A stretch of DNA of 17,497 nt, taken from positions 1 through 17,497 of the forward strand of contig CALVIK010000107.1 in the NCBI GenBank assembly GCA_944329545.1, given 5' to 3'. The notes under the pieces were generated by a model. That model saw only the letters and a program-made list of their open reading frames with translations, was not told the DNA's origin and ran no database searches. A program made the position numbers and the translations under genes. Positions 1-4,901 of the stretch are shown piece after piece. Within the stretch, counting starts at the first letter, position 1. The number at the start of each line of letters is the position of its first letter. This DNA comes from an uncultured Bacilli bacterium. GTDB lineage: Bacteria; Bacillota_I; Bacilli_A; RF39; UBA660.

Positions 1-146
1 AAGTATTAGAAGAAATTAATAAACTTGGAACAACAATTATCATGGTTACTCATGATATTGATATTGTTAAAAAAATGAACAAAAGAGTTATTGTATTAGA
101 TTCAGGAAGGGTGCTTAAAGATTATGAGGAAGGGACTTATAAATAA
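1..146 (+). CDS. ftsE: FtsE, cell-division ABC transporter ATPase (3' end only)
   Basis: Only the last 47 codons are in the window (frame starts at base 3, stop TAA 144-146). The visible part carries the switch/H-loop of an ABC ATPase (MVTHD, followed by a short aspartate-rich stretch) and a typical end in which a Val-Ile-Val-Leu strand is followed by D-S-G-R-V. FtsE pairs with FtsX in the membrane and uses ATP to activate peptidoglycan hydrolases at the division site. The stop codon overlaps the ftsX start by one base (TAATG), which is the usual ftsEX arrangement and is the main reason for naming it FtsE rather than another ABC ATPase. The Walker A and signature motifs lie upstream of the window and cannot be checked. 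Confidence 0.9.
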   Translation, partial: VLEEINKLGTTIIMVTHDIDIVKKMNKRVIVLDSGRVLKDYEEGTYK

Positions 147-1045
147 TGAAAACATTTAGAATAGTTGGTAGAAATTTTAGAGATGCTTTTAAAGGTGTTT
201 TTCGAAATTTCTCTTTATCATTAGCTTCCATTTCTTGTATTACAATAACTTTAATCGTTGTTGCCATTTCCATAATTCTTTCATATAATGTTACTAATTT
301 TACAGAACTTGTAGAAAAAGATGTCACAATTGTAGCTTTTATAGATAATGAACTTACAGAAGATGAAATTAATAATATTAAAGATGAAATCAGTACCATT
401 AATCATGTAGAAAAATATGAATTTACTTCTAAAGAAGATATTACTACAGATATGCGTGAATCATCTGATGTCTTTGATAGTGTTATGAAAAACTGGAGTG
501 ATGAAGAAAATCCTATTCAAAATACTTATCAAGTAAAAGTTGATGACATTAATTATATTGAAGGTGTAGCTAAAAAAATTGAAAAAATCGATGGAATTAC
601 TTTAGTTAAATATGGTGAAGGTATTGTTGAGCAACTAATTTCTACATTTTCATTAGTTCATACTATTTCCTTAGGAGCCGTAGTCGCTTTAATTTTAGTA
701 ACTGCTTTCTTAATTTCAAATACAATTAAAATTACGATTTCTTCAAGACAAAGAGAAATTAGTATTATGAGATTAATAGGTGCATCTAATTTAAATATTA
801 GAATACCATTTATAATTGAAGGTTTATTACTAGGAGCTTTGGGTTCAGTTATTCCAATAATTATTACTATTTATGGTTATGAAACTTTATATAGTAGTTT
901 TAATGGACAATTATTCTCACCATTTATTAAACTTATTCCACCAACACCATTTGTTTATTTAACATCTTTAGTACTTCTAGCAATTGGTATAGTAGTAGGT
1001 ATGTTTGGTTCATGGCGAGCCGTTAGAAAACATTTAAAAATATAG
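146..1045 (+). CDS. ftsX: FtsX, cell-division ABC transporter permease
   Basis: A 299-residue membrane protein with the FtsX layout: short cytoplasmic N-terminus, TM1 at about residues 24-46, a large extracellular domain (about 47-165) and three further TM segments (about 172-194, 222-244, 269-290). The cytoplasmic loop after TM2 has the conserved S-S-R-Q-R-E-I-S-I-M-R-L-I-G-A-S motif (199-214) of FtsX/MacB-type permeases, the contact point for the ATPase. It transmits ATP-driven movement of FtsE to extracellular murein hydrolases. The start ATG overlaps the ftsE stop, so the two are translationally coupled, and its own stop lies inside a terminator hairpin, so ftsEX ends the transcript here. 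Length is normal for the Firmicute family. Confidence 0.95.
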   Translation: MKTFRIVGRNFRDAFKGVFRNFSLSLASISCITITLIVVAISIILSYNVTNFTELVEKDVTIVAFIDNELTEDEINNIKDEISTINHVEKYEFTSKEDITTDMRESSDVFDSVMKNWSDEENPIQNTYQVKVDDINYIEGVAKKIEKIDGITLVKYGEGIVEQLISTFSLVHTISLGAVVALILVTAFLISNTIKITISSRQREISIMRLIGASNLNIRIPFIIEGLLLGALGSVIPIIITIYGYETLYSSFNGQLFSPFIKLIPPTPFVYLTSLVLLAIGIVVGMFGSWRAVRKHLKI

Positions 1046-1064
1046 ACAAAATCTATATTTTTTT
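1036..1064 (+). terminator. Terminator after ftsX
   Basis: Arms AAAAATATAGA (1036-1046) and TCTATATTTTT (1052-1062) with a CAAAA loop form an 11-bp AT-rich stem running into a T tract. It contains the ftsX stop codon and separates ftsEX from the retroelement target gene. Confidence 0.7.
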
Positions 1065-1078
1065 GTTTATAAAAATAC

Positions 1079-1107
1079 TTGATATTTATTTAATAATTAG
1101 TTATAAT
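1079..1107 (+). promoter_or_regulatory. Sigma-A promoter of the DGR target gene
   Basis: TTGATA (1079-1084), 17-base spacer, TATAAT (1102-1107). This is a near-consensus housekeeping promoter 25 bases ahead of the target-gene start, placed after the ftsX terminator. The DGR target therefore has its own constitutive-looking promoter. Confidence 0.8.
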
Positions 1108-1131
1108 GATATTAAGATAGGAGAGAAGAAA

Positions 1132-2145
1132 ATGCGGATAAGAGATAGAAGAAGAAAAAAACCATTAACTTTAGTTATAACAAGTGCCTCTTGTTTATTA
1201 ATTTTAATGACCGTAGGATATGCGGCTTTTAGTACTCATCTAGATATAACAGCTAAAGGAAATGTTGTAAAAAATCCTTTAGCAGGGCCTACTGATGAAG
1301 TAATAACTAATTTAGTAGAAACAAATCCAGATGAATTATATACAGATGACAATAATAATATAAGATACTATGGACAAGATCCAAATAATTATGTATATTT
1401 TGACTGTACAGATAAAAATAATCAAACAAGTGATACTTGTGAATTATGGAGAATCATGGGGATAATTGATGGTAAAGTAAAACTAATAAGAAATGAATCA
1501 TTAACTCCGGTAACAACAGATACTCAAAATGGGGTGAGCGTAACAGTAGGAACAAACAGTGGCTTTTACTGGAATCAAGTACAGCAAGAAGGTAAAAACT
1601 ATAATAATTGGGAAGGATCAACCTTACAAAATTATTTAAATGGAACATACTATAGTGACATATCAGAAGATTATCAAACAATGATAGATGAAAGCACATT
1701 CTATTTGGGAGGAGCAACAAGTAGTAATTATCAAACTTTAACAGCAAAAGGTTATTATGATGCCGAAAGAGATGGAACGCAGGTGTATAGTGGAAATCCA
1801 GCAAGTATAGAGCAACATATAGGCTTAATGTATCCAAGTGACTATGGATATGCAGCAGGAAGTAGTTGTCTTTCAACAGCATTATTTAGTTATGATGGCT
1901 ATAACGGAGCACCTCAATGTATGAACAGTGACTATTTATTTTCGGGTAAAACGGAATGGTTACAGGCGCCTCTTGCCAGTTTTAGTATCCTCGCAGCCAT
2001 TCTTAACGGTACTGGCTTTGTCTATGGCTATGGCAGCCATGTAGGTTACTACTCTCACGCCGTCCGCCCAGTCTTATATCTAACATCCCAAACACAAATT
2101 GTGACAGGCAAAGGAACTATAGATGAACCATTTGAACTAGGATAG
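1132..2145 (+). CDS. DGR target: exported protein with C-terminal lectin-like variable region
   Basis: A 337-residue protein. I chose ATG 1132 over the upstream in-frame TTG at 1063 because AGGAG (1119-1123) sits 8 bases ahead and the promoter lies between the two starts. A basic N-terminus (RIRDRRRKK) precedes one hydrophobic segment (about 12-32) ending GYAAFST, a pattern common in exported or anchored proteins of gut Bacilli. Residues about 90-120 contain a C-x10-C-ELWRIMG stretch, and a W160/Y/N-rich middle leads to the C-terminal domain. Residues 279-313 are encoded by the variable repeat and end N/H-A-V-R-P, typical of the conserved edge of C-type-lectin-fold (formylglycine-enzyme-like) DGR variable domains. 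A 24-residue constant tail follows. It probably displays a hypervariable ligand-binding surface outside the cell. The ligand is unknown. Fold assignment is by motif only. Confidence 0.88.
   Translation: MRIRDRRRKKPLTLVITSASCLLILMTVGYAAFSTHLDITAKGNVVKNPLAGPTDEVITNLVETNPDELYTDDNNNIRYYGQDPNNYVYFDCTDKNNQTSDTCELWRIMGIIDGKVKLIRNESLTPVTTDTQNGVSVTVGTNSGFYWNQVQQEGKNYNNWEGSTLQNYLNGTYYSDISEDYQTMIDESTFYLGGATSSNYQTLTAKGYYDAERDGTQVYSGNPASIEQHIGLMYPSDYGYAAGSSCLSTALFSYDGYNGAPQCMNSDYLFSGKTEWLQAPLASFSILAAILNGTGFVYGYGSHVGYYSHAVRPVLYLTSQTQIVTGKGTIDEPFELG
1965..2071 (+). repeat. DGR variable repeat (VR)
   Basis: 107 bp inside the 3' end of the target gene, aligned without gaps to the TR at 2573-2679 (constant offset 608). 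89 of 107 positions match. Of the 18 differences, 17 fall on TR adenines (A to T 11, A to C 4, A to G 2). The exception is TR G2651 to VR A2043, a synonymous Val codon change. The last 14 bases, from A2057 at the end of the codon 309 region to CCAG at 2071, are identical and GC-rich, and would serve as the initiation-of-mutagenic-homing segment. In frame, the VR alters residues 281, 284, 286, 287, 290, 293, 296, 298, 300, 302, 303, 306, 307 and 309. Confidence 0.95.
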
Positions 2146-2151
2146 GACACC

Positions 2152-2181
2152 GTCCCCTGGAAGGCGAAGTCTTCCGGGGAC
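2152..2181 (+). promoter_or_regulatory. GC-rich hairpin just downstream of the DGR target gene
   Basis: GTCCCC (2152-2157) pairs with GGGGAC (2176-2181). After a bulged T2158, GGAAG (2159-2163) pairs with CTTCC (2171-2175), optionally closed by G-T and C-G pairs around a GAA loop. It lies 7 bases after the target stop and 80 bases after the VR. It has no T run, so it is not a classical terminator. Hairpin/cruciform elements at this position are known in phage DGRs, where they promote retrohoming. That role here is inference from position and structure. A second small near-palindrome, CCTTGA/TCAAGG (2184-2198), follows directly. Confidence 0.7.
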
Positions 2182-2217
2182 CGCCTTGAATTTCAAGGGA
2201 AAACGTATAAAAAGTTT

Positions 2218-2553
2218 TTGGCTTTTGAGCGGAGCTTAAAAAATTGTAAAGGTGGTGATGCCAAGTTTAGTGCGTATAATAGATTTGTATTTTTGAAAAA
2301 GCATCACAAGAGAGATTTAATAATTATTAAAAGAAAAAATAAATATTATAGTTTTAGTTATGACAAGGAAATACTAAAATTAATAAAATTTACTAATAGT
2401 TTTAAACTACTTGATAAATATCAAATTAGTTATAAAGTTATCGATAACTTAGAAATAATTAGAAACAAAAATTTTTGTAATAACAATTATAGAAAATATT
2501 TATATATTGTTAAAATAAGAAAAATATTGGATAGAATGTTATCTAATATTTAG
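2218..2553 (+). CDS. Small MutS-domain-I-like DGR accessory ORF, probably frameshifted
   Basis: The open frame runs 111 codons from TTG 2218 and has no convincing ribosome binding site. A better start lies in another frame: ATG 2258, directly preceded by AAAGGTGGTG, encodes MPSLVRIIDLYF and then meets TGA at a run of five T (2291-2295 region). One extra T, or a -1 slip, would join it to the long frame at LKKHHKRD. So the intact gene was probably 2258-2553 and is either decayed, mis-assembled or read by slippage. The long frame contains DLIIIKRKNKYYSFSYDKEIL, which resembles the start of MutS domain I (hydrophobic strand, then aromatic pair, then acidic D-x-x-I-L), and is followed by a KYQISYKVID strand like that of the second small ORF at 2902. 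It lies between the target gene and the TR. Small MutS-like proteins are reported in some DGRs; function unknown. Confidence 0.5.
   Translation: MAFERSLKNCKGGDAKFSAYNRFVFLKKHHKRDLIIIKRKNKYYSFSYDKEILKLIKFTNSFKLLDKYQISYKVIDNLEIIRNKNFCNNNYRKYLYIVKIRKILDRMLSNI
2522..2551 (+). other. Inverted repeat just upstream of the TR
   Basis: AAATATT (2522-2528) pairs with AATATTT (2545-2551), followed by a G-T wobble and GATA/TATC, giving a 12-bp stem with a GAATGT loop. It ends at the stop codon of the small ORF and lies 21 bases before the TR. There is no T run, so it may be an RNA fold at the 5' side of the template RNA rather than a terminator. Confidence 0.5.
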
Positions 2554-2572
2554 GGTAAACTGAAAATATTAG

Positions 2573-2679
2573 GGCGCCTAATGCCAGTAATAGTAACAAC
2601 GCAGCCAATCTTAACAGTACTGGCTATGTCAATGGCAATGGCAACAATGTGGGTAACAACTCTAACGCCGTCCGCCCAG
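2573..2679 (+). repeat. DGR template repeat (TR)
   Basis: The non-coding template for VR diversification. It is about 50% GC in surroundings far more AT-rich and contains 33 adenines, 17 of which differ in the VR. Read in the VR frame it holds 13 Asn (AAT/AAC) codons, 12 of which are changed in the VR, plus one AGT and one TAT that are changed. AAY codons can mutate at both adenines without ever making a stop, which is the usual design of a DGR template. Identity to the VR ends at CCAG (2679 versus 2071). The next bases (CTCTT against TCTT) diverge. Confidence 0.95.
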
Positions 2680-2867
2680 CTCTTTAAAAAATGCGCTTAT
2701 ATGGTTAAGGCTATATAATAGAATTATAAAGAACAAAGTTTATCCTTGGACTAATTCCTAAAACAAGAATAAAGATGGTTTATGCATACGTGCAGGCCTA
2801 TTAACTTTATTATAAAAGTAAGCAGTATTTTGAATATGAATAAATTTCATATTTCTTAATACTGCTT
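2573..2867 (+). ncRNA. Template RNA: TR plus structured spacer
   Basis: The DGR template is copied from RNA that spans the TR and a downstream spacer. Here the spacer from 2680 to the terminator hairpin at 2820 is 140 bases long and contains no gene. In the Bordetella phage DGR a spacer of similar length primes cDNA synthesis and binds Avd. Small stems can be drawn: TTATAT/ATATAA (2697-2718), TGCA-TACG-TGCA with a UACG tetraloop (2783-2794) and ACTTT/AAAGT (2804-2819). The 5' end is not defined. A weak TTGTTA-19-TAGAAT pair at 2507-2537 is the only promoter candidate close by, so the RNA may equally be processed from the target-gene transcript. Confidence 0.6.
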
Positions 2868-2875
2868 TTATTTTT
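2820..2875 (+). terminator. Long hairpin terminator/attenuator between TR and RT operon
   Basis: AAGCAGTATT (2820-2829) pairs with AATACTGCTT (2858-2867), and an inner stem AATATGAA (2833-2840) pairs with TTCATATT (2846-2853). TTTTATTTTT follows. It would end the template RNA and limit readthrough into the accessory/RT genes, whose first start codon is only 35 bases from the stem. Confidence 0.8.
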
Positions 2876-2901
2876 AAAAAATTAGAAAGGTATGATGATT
2901 T

Positions 2902-3267
2902 ATGTTTATAGTTTTAAGAAAAGTTGGTGGTTTTTATCATGTATTTGATGAAGATTCTTATATTTTAAATTGTTTATTTAACTATAAAATTGTGGGTAAT
3001 AGAGTGGGCTTTCCCATAAGCGCAATTAATAAGGTTATTAATGTTTTAGAAGAAAAGAAAATTAATTATGAATTAGATGGTAAAAAAATAAATTTTAAAA
3101 AGAAAAACAATTATGCTAAATTTTTAGAAAAAGGTAGGGTAAAATATAATTTTAAAATGGATATTGAAAGAATATATGATAATTTAGATAAATTAAATTC
3201 TAAAGACTTAAAAGAAATATTAAATTTTATTGAAAGAAAATTAGATGAACGACTTTCTAATAATTAA
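2902..3267 (+). CDS. MutS-domain-I-like DGR accessory protein
   Basis: A 121-residue basic protein starting at ATG 2902, with AAAGG at 2886-2890. Residues 3-57 follow the plan of MutS domain I: strand IVLRKVGGFYHVF (3-15), acidic D16-E-D-x-x-I-L, a strand around 28-34, the turn R34-V-G-F-P38, a helix with K44-V-x-x-V-L, and the strand I54-N-Y. In MutS the G-D/G-F-Y element lies in the mismatch-recognition domain, but the Phe-x-Glu mismatch-contact pair is not obvious here. The rest is charged and helical (about 85-118). It is the first gene of a tightly overlapped trio with avd and the RT, so it most likely acts with them on the TR RNA/cDNA heteroduplex or on retrohoming. That role is inference. 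MutS-like accessory genes are reported for a subset of DGRs. Confidence 0.6.
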   Translation: MFIVLRKVGGFYHVFDEDSYILNCLFNYKIVGNRVGFPISAINKVINVLEEKKINYELDGKKINFKKKNNYAKFLEKGRVKYNFKMDIERIYDNLDKLNSKDLKEILNFIERKLDERLSNN

Positions 3268-3583
3268 AAATATGAAAAGATTTATTATGTCTTTAGATGA
3301 TATAATTATTAATTATCCAAGAAAAGAAAATGTAATAAAAGATCGATTATATAATGATTCTTTAGATATTTTATATTTAATATACTTAGCAAACAATAGT
3401 AAAGATAGGAAAAACATTCAAGTTCAAATACTAAGTAAAATTAGTATGCTTGATTTTTACTTTGAAAGAAGTTTAAAAAATAAATATATTAGTGAAAAAA
3501 TATGTCAAAAAAAATGTAATGAACTTTTAACTATAACTAAATTGGTGTTAGGATGGATAAAAAGTGATAAAATTAAATTATAA
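3245..3583 (+). CDS. avd: Avd-like four-helix DGR accessory protein
   Basis: A 112-residue, entirely helical, Lys-rich protein directly ahead of the RT, overlapping the previous gene by 23 bases and the RT by 20. Size, position and the helix pattern (about 14-25, 32-52, 56-78, 83-107) fit the accessory variability determinant of DGRs, a four-helix-bundle protein that forms a basic pentamer, binds the RT and the template RNA and is required for cDNA synthesis. Characteristic stretches are SKISMLDFYFERSL (64-77) and a final helix ending LVLGWIKSDK (100-109). The start at ATG 3245 has only a weak GAAAG upstream. ATG 3272 and ATG 3287 are alternatives that would shorten the protein by 9 or 14 residues. 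Assignment rests on context and fold-like features. Confidence 0.8.
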   Translation: MNDFLIIKNMKRFIMSLDDIIINYPRKENVIKDRLYNDSLDILYLIYLANNSKDRKNIQVQILSKISMLDFYFERSLKNKYISEKICQKKCNELLTITKLVLGWIKSDKIKL

Positions 3584-4574
3584 AGATTTATTAGAAATTT
3601 ATGATGAAATCAGTAAAAACATTAAAAACAAGAAAAAATTATATAATTTTGAAAAATATAAAATGATAAACATAACTAGAGCCTTAGAAAAAATTAATAA
3701 TTTTGATTTTGAAAAATATAATATTTTTTTAATAAGAGAACCTAAAGAAAGAATTGTTATGAGCTTAAACTTAGTGGATAAAATAATTAATCATTATGTT
3801 GCTAGAACTATTTTGATTCCGAAATTAGAAAAATATTTAGATATTAGAAATACAGCAACAAGAAAAAATATGGGAACTAGCTACGCTATTAAATTATTAA
3901 AAAAATATTTAAATTTAAATAAAAAATATAATAATTTTTATGTTTTAAAATTAGATATTAGTAAATACTTTTATAATATTAATCATAATAAATTAAAAAA
4001 CATGTTAAAAGATAAATTAAATCATAATGAATTTAATATTGTATCTAAAATAATTGATAGTACTAATTATAAATATGTAAATGAAAAAATTAAAATCATT
4101 AAAGAAAAACATAATTTAAAAAATATTCCTTATTATAAAAAAGGTAAAGGACTGCCTATTGGCGGACTTTCCTCACAAACATTATCTACCTTTTACTTGT
4201 CAGAAATAGATCATTATATTATTCATGATTTAAAAATAAAATATTATGTCCGTTATATGGATGATTTTATTTTAATTTATCATAACAAAGAATATTTAAA
4301 ATATTGTTTAATTAATATTAAAAATAAATTAAAAAAATATGACTTAAAATTAAATAATAAAGTTCAAATCATTAATGTTAAAAATGGTTTTATTTTTTTA
4401 GGTTATTTTTTTAAATTAAAAAATAATAAAATTGTTGTCAAATTATCTAGTAAAACAAGATATAAAATAAATAAGAACTTAAAATTAAAACAAAAATTAT
4501 ATCAAAATGGTAAAATAAATTTAAATTATTATTTTTGTAGTTATTATAGTTTAATAAATTATAAAAACAATTAA
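3564..4574 (+). CDS. DGR reverse transcriptase
   Basis: A 336-residue reverse transcriptase. Start GTG 3564 is preceded by AGGA (3550-3553) and overlaps the avd stop. Motifs in order: RT2-like EPKERIVMSLN (59-69); motif A with catalytic D131 in LDISKYF; motif B GLPIGGLSSQ (196-205), which has the I-G-x-x-x-S-Q form diagnostic of DGR RTs where group II intron and retron RTs have QGxxxSP; motif C YMDD (231-234); and GFIFLGY (275-281). It copies TR RNA into adenine-mutagenised cDNA that replaces the VR. No maturase or endonuclease domain follows, and the protein ends soon after the thumb, as is normal for this family. The gene is extremely AT-rich with long Lys/Asn tracts. The transcript ends at the terminator that overlaps its stop. 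Confidence 0.95.
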   Translation: MIKLNYKDLLEIYDEISKNIKNKKKLYNFEKYKMINITRALEKINNFDFEKYNIFLIREPKERIVMSLNLVDKIINHYVARTILIPKLEKYLDIRNTATRKNMGTSYAIKLLKKYLNLNKKYNNFYVLKLDISKYFYNINHNKLKNMLKDKLNHNEFNIVSKIIDSTNYKYVNEKIKIIKEKHNLKNIPYYKKGKGLPIGGLSSQTLSTFYLSEIDHYIIHDLKIKYYVRYMDDFILIYHNKEYLKYCLINIKNKLKKYDLKLNNKVQIINVKNGFIFLGYFFKLKNNKIVVKLSSKTRYKINKNLKLKQKLYQNGKINLNYYFCSYYSLINYKNN

Positions 4575-4627
4575 AAAAGAGAGACCCCTGCAAGTTAAAA
4601 TTAACATCTGTAAGGGTTCTCTTTTTT
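4573..4627 (+). terminator. Terminator after the DGR RT
   Basis: AAAAAAGAGA (4573-4582) pairs with TCTCTTTTTT (4618-4627), with a bulged G4583 and an inner ACCC/GGGT (4584-4587 with 4614-4617). It begins within the RT stop codon, and the A and T tracts make it usable in both directions. It marks the downstream edge of the retroelement cassette. Confidence 0.8.
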
Positions 4628-4830
4628 CTATTTATAAGTTTATCAGGGCTAATATTACCGGCCAATACCTTTATGTTGAATTTAGCATAATTATTTACTG
4701 TGAATTTGCTTTGTAAGCGAGTGATGTAAAGCAAATAACATGTAAAAACTTGGTAATTAAATTTGAATTTTATACTTATATTAATATTTTTTTAAATAAA
4801 TTTTAAAAAAGTGAAAAAATTTTCTGAATC
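4628..4830. other. Intergenic stretch without a gene
   Basis: I see no convincing gene here. The minus-strand frame crossing it runs into the RT gene and has no ribosome binding site. The only clear structure is an inverted repeat, ATTTGCTTT (4704-4712) and AAAGCAAAT (4728-4736), with a 15-base GC-containing loop and no T run. The part after about 4740 is very AT-rich. It separates the DGR from the Rpn-family gene and may be the remnant edge of an insertion, but I found no direct repeat that would prove this. Confidence 0.4.
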
Positions 4831-4869
4831 TTGCCGGGATTTTTATTTTTTTCTCGTATAATATATAAT
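4831..4869 (+). promoter_or_regulatory. Probable promoter of the Rpn-family gene
   Basis: Two overlapping -10 candidates, TATAAT at 4857-4862 and TATAAT at 4864-4869, lie 30-40 bases before the start. The only -35-like hexamer, TTGCCG (4831-4836), is 20 bases from the first, so the -35 match is poor. Confidence 0.45.
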
Positions 4870-4901
4870 AGCGGGTGTATAGCTAGTTAGAAAGGAGAAA
4901 A

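Noticed and set aside
1454..1882. 142-codon open frame on the minus strand opposite the DGR target gene
   Set aside because: Leu/His/Tyr-rich shadow of the Asn/Gly-rich target, with no ribosome binding site or promoter and no recognisable domain.
2258..2296. Stand-alone 12-residue peptide MPSLVRIIDLYF
   Set aside because: More simply explained as the N-terminus of the small ORF interrupted by a one-base shift at a T run. Kept as part of that finding.
3564..4574. Retron or group II intron reverse transcriptase
   Set aside because: Motif B is IGxxxSQ rather than QGxxxSP, no maturase/endonuclease domain or msr-msd region is seen, and a TR/VR pair is present.
4447..4734. 95-codon minus-strand frame across the RT 3' end and the intergenic stretch
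   Set aside because: Antisense to the RT gene end and its terminator, low-complexity Asn/Leu/Tyr sequence, and no start signals.
4704..4736. Inverted repeat as the end of an insertion sequence or attachment site
   Set aside because: Only one copy, no flanking direct repeat, and no transposase or integrase linked to it.
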